Shown here: positions 1 through 6,837 of the stretch, one piece after another
How positions within the stretch are numbered: the first letter of the stretch is position 1
Layout: the number at the start of each line of letters is the position of its first letter
Source: Rhodothermaceae bacterium
GTDB taxonomy: Bacteria; Bacteroidota; Rhodothermia; Rhodothermales; Bin80
Direction of reading: 5' to 3'
DNA length: 39,935 bases
Assembly (NCBI GenBank): GCA_009841335.1
Contig: VXLY01000095.1
Coordinates: 1 to 39,935 of the forward strand
Made by a program: the position numbers and the translations under genes
Notes under the pieces: generated by a model
Told to the model about the DNA's origin: nothing
What the model saw: only the letters and a program-made list of their open reading frames with translations
Databases searched by the model: none

Positions 1-179
1 TGACAATGTTCGTCATAGCAGCACTTGTCCCTTCTGGGATCCTATGGTATTTCGCACAAAGTTGGCCGCCAGTCTGGCTTGGCATCATGGTTACTGCAGT
101 TTTTGCTGCTACCTATCTGCTACTGGCTCGTCTGCAAAAACGTCCAGAGCTATCGGCTTGGATCGGACGTCTCAGATAG
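1..179 (+). CDS. C-terminal end of a multi-pass membrane protein (5' truncated by window)
   Basis: An open frame enters from the left edge (codons in phase with position 3) and ends at TAG 177-179. The visible 58 residues hold two strongly hydrophobic stretches (about residues 2-17 and 22-44), separated by a short loop with Trp and Pro, and a basic tail ending WIGRLR. This is the pattern of the last transmembrane hairpin of a polytopic inner-membrane protein with a cytoplasmic basic end. A polysaccharide flippase or an MFS-like transporter would fit, but too little is present to name a family. An ATG at position 6 exists, but with no ribosome site visible it is more likely internal. Confidence 0.6.
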   Translation, partial: TMFVIAALVPSGILWYFAQSWPPVWLGIMVTAVFAATYLLLARLQKRPELSAWIGRLR

Positions 180-264
180 ATGCTTGAATGTTTAGCTTCC
201 CGCTCTGCCAGAACGCTAATTGTTCCTAGCTTGAGTTTCGGAGATTCATGTATTTGGTGCATAC

Positions 265-498
265 TTGTGTTCGACAAAAAATTTTTTCAGGTTCTACCGG
301 CATTTGTTCGGAATGATGAATTTTCGATACAACTGGACGCAAGAACATTGTGTGGAGAATGTTTTCGCCGAGGTAATGCGATACCGCTTAGAGTTAGGTG
401 ACGACTGGGAGATTGACAAGATGTTGTTCGATGCGCAAAACCATCGAATTGACGTCCACGTTTCCCATTCGGGCCGTACGCTAGTTTTGTCTTTCTAA
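265..498 (+). pseudogene. ISL3-like transposase N-terminal remnant
   Basis: The segment from about residue 40 of this frame reads LELGDDWEIDKMLFDAQ and then RIDVHVSHSGRTLV. This resembles the N-terminus of ISL3-family transposases, where a short helix is followed by a W-x-V/I-x-x-x-x-F-D strand and an R-x-D-V/I-H-V strand just before the CPxCG zinc ribbon. Here the frame stops (TAA 496-498) exactly where the first CPxC would be expected, and no zinc ribbon or DDE domain follows. I read it as the 5' scrap of a dead insertion sequence. The family is assigned by recall of the motif pattern, not by a search. The first ~40 codons may not be coding. Confidence 0.45.
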
Positions 499-534
499 CG
501 ACAATTAAAACTATTGTAGACGACAATTAAAACT
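498..534. repeat. Two 15-bp direct repeats, 22-bp period
   Basis: ACGACAATTAAAACT occurs at 498-512 and again at 520-534, separated by 7 bp. The pair begins at the stop codon of the ISL3-like remnant. It could be an internal subterminal repeat of an insertion sequence (multiple short end repeats are known in some IS families) or a binding site. No partner copy was noticed elsewhere in the window. Confidence 0.6.
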
Positions 535-550
535 TTCCTTGGGACAGATG

Positions 551-582
551 GAATTATTCATGCATGAACGCATGAATAATTC
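551..582. repeat. Perfect 13-bp inverted repeat with 6-nt loop
   Basis: GAATTATTCATGC (551-563) is followed by ATGAAC and then the exact reverse complement GCATGAATAATTC (570-582). It lies in the gap between the ISL3-like remnant and the decayed AbiEii-like gene. No T-run follows on either strand, so it is not a standard intrinsic terminator. A transposon end, a cruciform or the site of a dimeric regulator are all possible. Confidence 0.7.
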
Positions 583-677
583 TACATTGTATCTCATCAA
601 TGACCAAAGATCAACAGGCGCAGCTTTTGTTCAGGGGACGGGGTGCCCTCCCTTACAGCCGCGGCCCGGAGGTGCCA

Positions 678-1058
678 TCAATGCGCATGTAAGCTCAGCC
701 AAAGCGTCCCGATGTCCCACTTCCTTGCCCCCGGAGGCTCCGGCAGCATTTGGAAGCCTCTCAGATGTGCAAATAGCTTCCTGGACGTGTAATGGTGCGA
801 TGAAGGCTGTGAGGCCGGCACTTGAAGAGGCTGGATCGGGCCAAAGGGTGCTCCCTGAATCGCTTTATGATCAATCGCCAGACCCACATCGATTGAGCCA
901 ATGTGCCTGGAATGTGGCATGAGGAGGGGAGGCACCCAGCCCCCGACTATAACGGTGTGTTCTTCGTACTCATCGAGCACCTGCGTGAGTTCAATGAGTA
1001 CTCTATGGGCCGCTTTCACAGCACGGCTTCCGTAGTCGTTAGCGGTGTATTTTTTCAT
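678..1058 (-). pseudogene. Decayed AbiEii-like nucleotidyltransferase (toxin partner)
   Basis: The frame starts at ATG 1058 (MKKYTANDYGSRAVKAAHR), preceded by a good AGGGAAAGGA ribosome site. The ATG overlaps the stop codon of the upstream antitoxin gene as ATGA, so the two were translationally coupled. Residues about 25-55 carry a nucleotidyltransferase signature, VIVGGWVPPLL followed by HIGSIDVGLAIDH. In this superfamily the motif normally ends in D-x-D, so the second metal-binding Asp is replaced by Gly. After DHKAIQ the similarity is lost. Neighbouring frames contain pieces such as HRTITRPGS that look like family sequence, which implies frameshifts. The expected protein would be about 250-300 residues; none of the three frames can supply it intact. 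Conclusion: inactive toxin remnant. Confidence 0.6.
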
Positions 1059-2176
1059 GGAGTCCTTTCCCTGTTTAGAGCTGTCTCCCATAGGGGCTTG
1101 ATAATTTGGCTATGCAGGAATGCGGCGGACTCGTCCTCACGAGCTCTCGTCTGCTTGAGATCGATGAAGAGCTGAACAGGATTGGCTATCCATATTCCCC
1201 CGACCTTCTCCTTACCATGAAATACGCCGTCGTCGTAAGCATCGAAGATCTGGACATTTGCGCCCCTGCTTACTTCCCGAAAGCCCGCATGGCGAGCAAC
1301 CTGTTTGGTCTGCTGAGAGTTCACGTAAGCCGTTGCGCGGTGATACGAAACATGCGGAGCAAAGCGCTCAGCACCAGAACACCCAGCCAGCGCATAGCGG
1401 GCGCCTAATGTCTCGGCTGCTTCAGCCAGACGGCGCTCTGCTTCCTGCCTATTTTCGAGGCTGTAGTAATTATGGATCTGGTTGCGCCTCCGCCTAAAAG
1501 TTGTTGCCCAACAGTCAAGAGCGTCATCGGGTTTTACCAATGCCAAGCCCCGTGCTGTTACTTGGACCCATTCTCTGTCCAGAAGGAGCGGTTTCGCCTT
1601 TGCTACAAGACCATAGCTGACATCTGCTTCCTTGGCTAGGGCGGTCATACGCCACGGCTTGTAAGGGTGCCTGAGGAGGACGCGGAGGACACGAGAAGCC
1701 TTGGGTGCGAACAGCGACCGAAGCTCAGAACGCTCCGAAAAGGGATTGGAGTGGCCCTTCCTCTCTACATAAATACCCCTCAGCGCGAGTTGCCCGTTAC
1801 CTGCAAGGTCAAAATAGCCGTGGCCATGCCCTTGTAGTATAGCGGCGGATGTTTCGGATACATAGGGAGCAACAAGAATGCCGTAGGCTCGCGGGACCCC
1901 CCTAGCATGCGCCTGTTGGACGTAACGGGTAAGCTGGACGGCTGCTATTCTTGCCCAACGAGGTTGTCCGTTCGATTTCACCTCAAAAAAGAGGGCGTAA
2001 GGGACAGTTCTGCTGCCTTTTGACGGACCTTCAATTTCTACTTCGGCAAGAATGTCTGGGCCAGCGTTGTCAACACGTCTCTGGTAGCTGATCCGTAGAT
2101 CAGACACGGCAGGAATGGCTCGGAGCATTTGCTCTATCATAGGAACTGCTTGAGTTTCAACGTCTCTTCCTGTCAT
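1055..2176 (-). CDS. AbiEi-family type IV antitoxin / regulator
   Basis: A 373-residue intact frame from ATG 2176. The N-terminal half (about 1-135) looks like a restriction-endonuclease-like fold, with PDILAEVEIEG, YALFFEVKSNGQPRWARIAAVQL and a long helix. Around residues 165-215 there is a winged-helix segment, with RVLRVLLRHPYKPWRMTALA and then VSYGLVAKAKPLL. The C-terminal part (FDAYDDGVFHGKEKVGGIWIANPVQLFIDLK) is typical of the proteins annotated as type IV AbiEi antitoxins. Its stop overlaps the start of the nucleotidyltransferase remnant, which is the usual AbiEi-AbiEii order. In known systems AbiEi represses its own operon and counteracts the nucleotidyltransferase toxin. Here the partner is broken, so only the repressor role may remain. 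Confidence 0.65.
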   Translation of the reverse strand: MTGRDVETQAVPMIEQMLRAIPAVSDLRISYQRRVDNAGPDILAEVEIEGPSKGSRTVPYALFFEVKSNGQPRWARIAAVQLTRYVQQAHARGVPRAYGILVAPYVSETSAAILQGHGHGYFDLAGNGQLALRGIYVERKGHSNPFSERSELRSLFAPKASRVLRVLLRHPYKPWRMTALAKEADVSYGLVAKAKPLLLDREWVQVTARGLALVKPDDALDCWATTFRRRRNQIHNYYSLENRQEAERRLAEAAETLGARYALAGCSGAERFAPHVSYHRATAYVNSQQTKQVARHAGFREVSRGANVQIFDAYDDGVFHGKEKVGGIWIANPVQLFIDLKQTRAREDESAAFLHSQIIKPLWETALNRERTP

Positions 2177-2196
2177 TGAAGATGCCGCTATTACCG

Positions 2197-2241
2197 TATG
2201 GTGATAATACTCCTTATAGTGATAATATATATCATAGCCAA
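2197..2241 (-). promoter_or_regulatory. Promoter with twin operator-like repeats upstream of the AbiEi gene
   Basis: On the minus strand TTGGCT (2241-2236), a 17-bp spacer and TATAAG (2218-2213) form a near-consensus sigma-70 -35/-10 pair just upstream of ATG 2176. Two 13-bp direct repeats differing by one base, TATGGTGATAATA (2197-2209) and TATAGTGATAATA (2215-2227), overlap the -10 region and the early leader. That placement suits autorepression by the AbiEi protein, which is known for AbiE systems. The promoter rules of this phylum differ from those of E. coli, so the -35/-10 call is tentative. Confidence 0.4.
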
Positions 2242-2289
2242 GTGCAGTGGCTAGTGCAGAGCACCTCCTGTCGGTCTGGCGTCATTCGC

Positions 2290-2637
2290 TCACTGTCTTA
2301 CGACCTTCCGAACCCCCACCTGCCGGCCATCAACCTCCAGTCTCACGAGATACACACCGCGCGGCAGGGATTCGCTGTTCCAACGCACCTGGTGTGTGTC
2401 CCTACCGAAGCGCCGGTCCACAACTGTGTAGACGCGGCGGCCAACACATCAATCACATCCAGACGCACATGCGCCAGTTTCACGACCGAAAACTCCAGAG
2501 TCGTCTACCCGACGAACGGGTGCGGATAATTCTGTTCCAGGATTGTCTCCGGGACACTCACGTCCAACGCACTGGCAATTCCCAAATAAGCGAGGCTCCC
2601 GTCTGTATATTGAAGGTGCACCGAATCATGTAATTCC
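2290..2637 (-). pseudogene. Remnant of a T9SS-secreted protein: type A sorting domain
   Basis: Read on the minus strand, the sequence gives DVSVPETILEQNYPHPFVG, then an in-frame TAG, then TTLEFSVVKLAHVRLDVIDVL. A one-base frameshift near GCCGCCGCG follows, after which another frame gives VYTVVDRRFGRDTHQVRW, SLPRGVYLVRLEVDGRQ and VGVRKVVRQ, ending at TGA (2292-2290). LEQNYPxPF, the LDVxDVLGRRV strand and the LPxGVYLVRL end are the hallmarks of the type IX secretion C-terminal sorting domain of Bacteroidota and relatives. One nonsense codon and one frameshift break it, and no passenger domain is recognisable upstream because a plus-strand gene lies there. Confidence 0.75.
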
Positions 2638-3456
2638 ATGAGATATGCCTGCCTAGCCATATCCCTGGTAGCCGCGGCGTGTATAGGTCCACAAGGACTG
2701 CCGAGCATGACCGCGAATTACGAGATAGGCCAACCGGTCCAAGCAGCCTTGGGCGGCGCTATGCTGGATATGCGCAATGACTCGCTTAGGGTCACCTTGG
2801 AGTACTCTGGTATTTGGGAATCTACAATTCTGCTTAGTCACCGAGAGTTTGTTTGCGCCGGTCCGAGCCATATTGCCGTCTCGGCAATAGAACGCCTTCA
2901 GTACGACTTGGCCGCGTCAGACACAATTGTGTTCCGAAACGTGAGAATGCACATTAGCGAAGCCACGAACTCTCAAATCCACTTCACCGTGATTGAGGAT
3001 GCTGGTCTGGTTGGGTTGCAGGCGGTGCTTCCCAATCGTTTGTGCGGCCCAGAGACCCGGGGAGAGGTGCTAAATCCGATTGTTGAAGTGGTCACGAACT
3101 ACGTAATAGGCGAGCCTGCTCAGGTGGATACCGGCGGCTTTATGCTCAAGATGAGGGTGGATTACGTCGAAAACAGTTTCTGGTCCGCCCTCAAGTACAA
3201 GGGACTCTCCGGGGCGCGCTTGCAGTTGTTTCACGAGGAGTACAAAATTGTCGGCCATGATGCTTTTCTGGGCGTAGGCAGAGTGGATCTTGAACACGAT
3301 CTCGCCGAGTCAGACACAGTCGTGCTCCGATCCGTCAAGATGCATGTCCATGAAGCCACGGACACGCATATCAGATTCACCGTGATTGAGGACGGGGGCC
3401 TGCCGTGGCTGCGTGTTGGACTTGACGAGCACACGAAGCGCCGGCTAAGACGGTAG
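2638..3456 (+). CDS. Putative lipoprotein with two tandem copies of one domain
   Basis: A 272-residue protein of unknown function. The first 15 residues (MRYACLAISLVAAAC) look like a lipoprotein signal with an imperfect lipobox AAAC. The rest is an internal duplication. Residues about 25-131 and 152-262 align: NYEIGQPVQ with NYVIGEPAQ, LQYDLAASDTIVFRNVRMHI with LEHDLAESDTVVLRSVKMHV, and IHFTVIEDAGL with IRFTVIEDGGL, at an offset of about 127-131 residues. The domain looks all-beta, with alternating hydrophobic residues. The DNA copies are clearly diverged, so the duplication is not recent. It begins at the edge of a T9SS remnant on the other strand. The conserved pattern between copies argues that the frame is real. 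Confidence 0.65.
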   Translation: MRYACLAISLVAAACIGPQGLPSMTANYEIGQPVQAALGGAMLDMRNDSLRVTLEYSGIWESTILLSHREFVCAGPSHIAVSAIERLQYDLAASDTIVFRNVRMHISEATNSQIHFTVIEDAGLVGLQAVLPNRLCGPETRGEVLNPIVEVVTNYVIGEPAQVDTGGFMLKMRVDYVENSFWSALKYKGLSGARLQLFHEEYKIVGHDAFLGVGRVDLEHDLAESDTVVLRSVKMHVHEATDTHIRFTVIEDGGLPWLRVGLDEHTKRRLRR

Positions 3457-3490
3457 CATATGCCTACTTGCTGCAAATTCGGGCTGTCTT

Positions 3491-3508
3491 GCACGTCTGG
3501 AGACGTGC
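3491..3508. repeat. Perfect 8-bp hairpin downstream of the duplicated-domain lipoprotein
   Basis: GCACGTCT, GG, AGACGTGC forms a perfect dyad 35 bp after the stop of the 2638-3456 gene. With a two-base loop and no following T-run it is a poor intrinsic terminator. It could still act as a 3' mRNA-stabilising hairpin or be the half-sites of a regulator. Confidence 0.4.
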
Positions 3509-3510
3509 GG

Positions 3511-3813
3511 CTATATTCTCAAGCAAGCCGCTGAGGCGCTCGCCCTGTAATAGGGATCGAGGTAGGTCGGAGACCGATCCCGAAATGTCTCTATCGATTG
3601 ATTGAAAAAGTCGAACAACTCCCTCGCGGTAGGCTTGAATGCAGGCTCGCTTTCAGAATGAAACATTAAATAAACGCGCCCCCATTGGCTATTAAATCCG
3701 GTGAATCCCTGCGAATCGCGCGCTGTTGGCTTGTTCCGCCCGTTCCGTGGCCGCAGTAGATGGCGGGCAATCTCAATGGGTGTCACCCCCCCTACCGCCA
3801 AGAATCCCCCCAC
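3511..3813 (-). CDS. Hypothetical protein, possibly a fragment
   Basis: A 100-residue frame from a GTG start at 3813. The middle and end look protein-like (FNSQWGRVYLMFHSESEP, RELFDFFNQSIETFRD, PTYLDPYYR), with reasonable amphipathic character, but I recognise no family. The N-terminal part contains G-runs and may be non-coding. It lies among remnants of mobile DNA, so it could be a piece of a larger lost gene. No convincing ribosome site is visible. Confidence 0.3.
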   Translation of the reverse strand: MGGFLAVGGVTPIEIARHLLRPRNGRNKPTARDSQGFTGFNSQWGRVYLMFHSESEPAFKPTARELFDFFNQSIETFRDRSPTYLDPYYRASASAACLRI

Positions 3814-4074
3814 AACCGCACGATGATATTACTTTGGCTTAGTAATATGAGGTCCTTACTATTGATCTGGGTGAGTTATCGCACGTAGAAAATACGGAGG
3901 AAGAGTGAGCGAACAAGAACGTCGCACTGCCACGGTGGTTGTAATGGACGCGCACTCGGCGGTCTGGTCGTGATGTCTACGTCCGACTCAAGCTGCATTC
4001 TCTGACCAGATACAGCTAGCAACCTTTCCGAATCCTAAATTCGACGGTACCTTAACGGAATGGTGCCAGTAATC
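3814..4074. other. Gene-poor stretch with an 8-bp inverted repeat (3826-3848)
   Basis: No frame here is convincing. The only clear structure is ATATTACT (3826-3833), a 7-nt spacer and the exact complement AGTAATAT (3841-3848), which could be an operator dyad. A GTG preceded by GGAGGAAGA (about 3895-3914) opens a frame of only 22 codons. The right part probably contains eroded sequence of the IS1595-like element next to it. Confidence 0.45.
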
Positions 4075-4316
4075 TCTTTTTGGAGGCCATCTCGGGGCAA
4101 TCTGCTAAAGTACTTCCGGCAGTCACGGTAGCAAAACGGCATTTCTTTATGCCTGCAGTGGTTCACAATCGCACTCCCGCAGCGTAGTTAGAATAGTTTG
4201 CCGTTTGGCCATTGCATCGCCTTGAACCACTTGCGAGCAGCAGTATCGCCCGGTATCCGTTCTGGCAGTGCACAAACCGTGATCCCCTTTCTGCGTGAAC
4301 GCCTTGGCTTCGCCAT
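4075..4316 (-). pseudogene. IS1595-family transposase, N-terminal remnant
   Basis: From ATG 4316 on the minus strand the sequence reads MAKPRRSRRKGITV, DTAARKWFKAMQWPNGKLF, stop, LRCGSAIVNHCRHKEMPFCY and RDCRKYFS. This is the N-terminal layout of IS1595/ISXO2 transposases: a basic start, an A-x-x-W/F-x-x-x-x-WP-x-G segment, then a zinc ribbon C-x-x-C-G ... Y-x-C-x-x-C-x-x-x-F-S. The first ribbon CP is replaced by a TAA stop, and after KYFS the similarity moves to another frame (PEMASKKRLL) and then fades. The DDE catalytic domain is absent. A clear dead copy. Confidence 0.65.
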
Positions 4317-4788
4317 GCTTTTCTTTCGGTTATCCCGCATACAGGGCCAGATGTCAAAGATTTCAAGTATTCTATATAATCCCTTTTTAAGTTCCTGGCT
4401 TTTGATAATCTATCTGTATCCCCATAGTGCACATCCAGTGGCACTGCAATGTGGATCTGCACAATCGGGAACAGCTGAGTTTCTTGTGCAATGAAACTCA
4501 ACGTGTAGTCGTGGTAGAACCAGACTGTTTGCAGTAGAATCGGGGCATGATCGATGTGTGGGATGAACGAGTTTACTGGAAATGGGTGGAAGCTCTTCAC
4601 GACGACTGGCGTTGGAGTAAAAGGGTCGCGGAGCCCTTATAAAATCAATGCACGGGGAGTGCGGAAAGAAGTATGGGGTGTCACGGTAGGCTATTTCCGC
4701 ATTTCAGCAGGATAAATGTTGTAACAATTATCTGGAATCCAGATCGTTGGGGCGAAGCTTTGAGAGCGATTCTAGGGAATTCCAAAGC
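4317..4788. other. Intergenic region before yqgE
   Basis: I see no convincing gene in this 470-bp interval; the overlapping frames on either strand do not resemble proteins. Just upstream of yqgE there is a short dyad ATCTGG-AAT-CCAGAT (4730-4744) next to A/T-rich TTGTAACAATT (about 4719-4729). This is a plausible promoter/operator area, but weak evidence. Confidence 0.4.
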
Positions 4789-5352
4789 ATGACTGCAAAT
4801 AGTTTTTCTTCCATTGGACCTGGCGATTTACTGGTTGCACCACCGAACCAGATTTCTCCACCATTTGATCGCACAATTGTTGTGATTTGTATGCACGATT
4901 TAGAGGGTAGCCTGGGCTTCGTGATCAATCGCAAACACCACTTTAAATTGGGTAGTCTTATTGCGTGTGATTTTCCTCATCAGGGGGTTTATTTTGGTGG
5001 TCCGGTTGAGGAAAATTCGTTGGCTTGTCTGCATCAACAGGGCTCTTCTGTGCAGGGCGAAATACCATTTTCGGACGAGCTATCCCTCAACCTGGATGTA
5101 GGAGCTGTATTGGGGGCCCTCGGAGACAAGATTCTCAAGCCGAGGCAGGTTCGGTTTTTTACGGGATACTCCGGCTGGTCGCCCGGACAGCTTGAGGAAG
5201 AGATCAAAGCAGGTGCGTGGTTTGTAACGCGTGGCAATGAAGAACTGGTACTCCATTCCAAACCCGACACACTATGGCGTACAGTTCTGCGAAAAATGGG
5301 TGGAGAGTATGCTCTCGTAGCAAACTTTCCAGAGGATCCGATTCTGAACTGA
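4789..5352 (+). CDS. YqgE/AlgH family protein (UPF0301)
   Basis: 187 residues from ATG 4789 (MTANSFSSIGPGDLLVAPP), with AGGGAAT at a suitable distance. A TTG at 4747 in the same frame would add 14 unlikely residues. Family marks are the opening GxLLVAPP, the FDRTIVVICMHDLEGSLGFV strand-turn, the YFGGPVEENSLACLH loop, VRFFTGYSGWSPGQLEEEI and GAWFV, all in the usual order and at the usual length of about 185. YqgE/AlgH proteins are small cytoplasmic proteins whose biochemical role is not settled; AlgH was first described as an alginate regulator in Pseudomonas. It is convergent with folE, with only 8 bp between the stops. Confidence 0.93.
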   Translation: MTANSFSSIGPGDLLVAPPNQISPPFDRTIVVICMHDLEGSLGFVINRKHHFKLGSLIACDFPHQGVYFGGPVEENSLACLHQQGSSVQGEIPFSDELSLNLDVGAVLGALGDKILKPRQVRFFTGYSGWSPGQLEEEIKAGAWFVTRGNEELVLHSKPDTLWRTVLRKMGGEYALVANFPEDPILN

Positions 5353-5360
5353 TCAGGAAT

Positions 5361-6017
5361 CTATTCGCTCTTCACCAGCCGCATGAACTCTGCACGCGCT
5401 GTGCCCCGTGACAGGAAAATGCCACTCATTGCGCTTGTGGCGGTAACCGCATTTTGTTTCTGTACACCGCGCATGGACATGCAGAGGTGAGTGGCTTCAA
5501 TCACGACAGCGGTTCCAATCGGATTAAGCACCTCGTCAATGACATCCCTGATCTGGACCGTCAGGCGTTCTTGTACTTGTAGCCGACGCGCAAAAGCATC
5601 AACGACCCGCGGGATCTTGCTTAGGCCGACAATGTGATTCTGGGCGATGTAGGCGATATGGGCTTTGCCAAAGAAAGGAAGCAGATGATGCTCGCAAAGG
5701 CTGAATACATCTATATCACGAACAAGGATCATCTCGCTGTATTCTTCCTCAAAGATTGCGGATTCCAGAATGGCTTTTGGATCAATTTTGTATCCCTGTG
5801 TGAGGAACGAGAAAGACCGTGCGACACGATCAGGTGTCTTCAATAGTCCCTCGCGCTCGGGATCTTCACCAAGCAGGTGCAAAACTTCTGAGAAATGCTC
5901 GCCGAGGGCTTCAATCTGGGGTTCTGCTCCTAAAGGCACTTCAACGGTGCCGTGATCATGGAGGACTTCGCTATTTGTCGGGGCCAAAGTATTCGGCGGA
6001 GTTTCTTGGAGTTTCAT
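5361..6017 (-). CDS. folE: GTP cyclohydrolase I
   Basis: Converts GTP to 7,8-dihydroneopterin triphosphate, the entry step to tetrahydrofolate and, through QueD, to queuosine. From ATG 6017 (MKLQETPPN) the protein is 218 residues, the usual size; a longer frame to 6086 would run deeper into queD and is less likely. The catalytic and zinc motifs are present: [19 protein letters not shown], which supplies the Cys and His zinc ligands, and [15 protein letters not shown], which supplies the second Cys. [20 protein letters not shown] is the conserved GTP-site region. The N-terminal ~35 residues are variable. It overlaps the 3' end of queD by 47 bp, so the two genes are probably co-transcribed and coupled. 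Confidence 0.96.
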   Translation of the reverse strand: MKLQETPPNTLAPTNSEVLHDHGTVEVPLGAEPQIEALGEHFSEVLHLLGEDPEREGLLKTPDRVARSFSFLTQGYKIDPKAILESAIFEEEYSEMILVRDIDVFSLCEHHLLPFFGKAHIAYIAQNHIVGLSKIPRVVDAFARRLQVQERLTVQIRDVIDEVLNPIGTAVVIEATHLCMSMRGVQKQNAVTATSAMSGIFLSRGTARAEFMRLVKSE

Positions 6018-6390
6018 GGAGTCGGATGCGATAAAGCTTACCCGCTGGCAAGGCCTCCGCCAGTCGGTCCCAAATTGCAATGACAAGATTTTCGGTAGAC
6101 GGCAGGACCCCCCTCAGGAAGGGGACATCCAAGTTCAGGTTTTTGTGATCTAGATGACGGATGACGTTTTCCTCCACAATGTTTTTCAGTTCTGCCAGAT
6201 CAATCACGTAACCTGTAACCGGGTTCGGTTTACCAGCGACGGTAACGGTCAGTTCATAATTGTGTCCATGCCAGTTGGGATTGTTGCAGGGACCAAAGGT
6301 CGAACGGTTCCATTCGTCGGATTTCTCGGGGTTATGCAACCGGTGAGCGGCATTGAAATGGGCCTTGCGGGTAACGTAAACCGTCGGCAT
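5971..6390 (-). CDS. queD: 6-carboxytetrahydropterin synthase / PTPS family (QueD-like)
   Basis: 139 residues. It uses dihydroneopterin triphosphate, the product of the overlapping folE gene. The zinc site is [10 protein letters not shown] plus [12 protein letters not shown] (three His), and the catalytic Cys sits in [14 protein letters not shown]. The conserved late acidic/His positions are seen in [11 protein letters not shown] and [14 protein letters not shown]. Overlap with folE fits a shared pterin route. Whether it makes 6-carboxytetrahydropterin (queuosine) or 6-pyruvoyltetrahydropterin cannot be settled from sequence alone, because no queC or queE is in the window. The start [12 protein letters not shown] is typical for the family. 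Confidence 0.9.
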   Translation of the reverse strand: MPTVYVTRKAHFNAAHRLHNPEKSDEWNRSTFGPCNNPNWHGHNYELTVTVAGKPNPVTGYVIDLAELKNIVEENVIRHLDHKNLNLDVPFLRGVLPSTENLVIAIWDRLAEALPAGKLYRIRLHETPRNSAEYFGPDK

Positions 6391-6490
6391 TTCGCGATGC
6401 AGTAGTAGGGTGATTAAGTGCTGCTCACACGGGCGGCAAGGAACGAAGCGGACTAAGTATTGTTCAGCGAGGGCAACTAGTCAAGGTCCT

Positions 6491-6823
6491 ATGCCAACAT
6501 TATTCGAACGCATAATTTCCGGGGAGATACCCTCGGATCGCGTGTATGAGGACGAAGTATGTGTTGCATTTCGGGATATTGCACCCCAGGCGCCGGTTCA
6601 TGTACTGGTGGTTCCACGTAAGCCGTTGCCCGCCTTGGATGGGGGGCTTGACGCGGCACTTGCGGGACACCTTTTGATGGTGGCTAGCAAAGTAGCCCAA
6701 CAGGAGGGGCTTATGGAAGGTTATCGCGTAGTCATCAACTGCGGACGCGATGGCGGGCAGACAGTTGATCATCTTCACATCCATGTCCTTGGTGGCCGTT
6801 CACTTACATGGCCGCCGGGCTAG
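6491..6823 (+). CDS. HIT-family hydrolase (HinT-like)
   Basis: 110 residues from ATG 6491 (MPTLFERIISGEIPSDRVYE) with AAGGTCC upstream. The histidine triad is HLHIHVLGG near the C-terminus, and the family opening F-x-x-I-x-x-G-E-I-P and DIAPQAPVHVLVVPRK are all present. HinT-like proteins hydrolyse purine nucleoside phosphoramidates and remove AMP from adenylated amines. The frame has an alternative longer start, but the family start is clear. The next gene begins 14 bp after its stop. Confidence 0.93.
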   Translation: MPTLFERIISGEIPSDRVYEDEVCVAFRDIAPQAPVHVLVVPRKPLPALDGGLDAALAGHLLMVASKVAQQEGLMEGYRVVINCGRDGGQTVDHLHIHVLGGRSLTWPPG

Positions 6824-6837
6824 CACGGTATGGACCG

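Noticed and set aside
2505..2708. Taking the 67-codon minus-strand frame as an intact small gene
   Set aside because: Its end LEQNYPHPFVG is the start of a T9SS sorting domain that continues after the stop, so it is part of a broken larger gene.
4163..4600. 145-codon minus-strand frame
   Set aside because: The IS1595 zinc-ribbon similarity is in another frame of the same DNA; this frame has no recognisable features.
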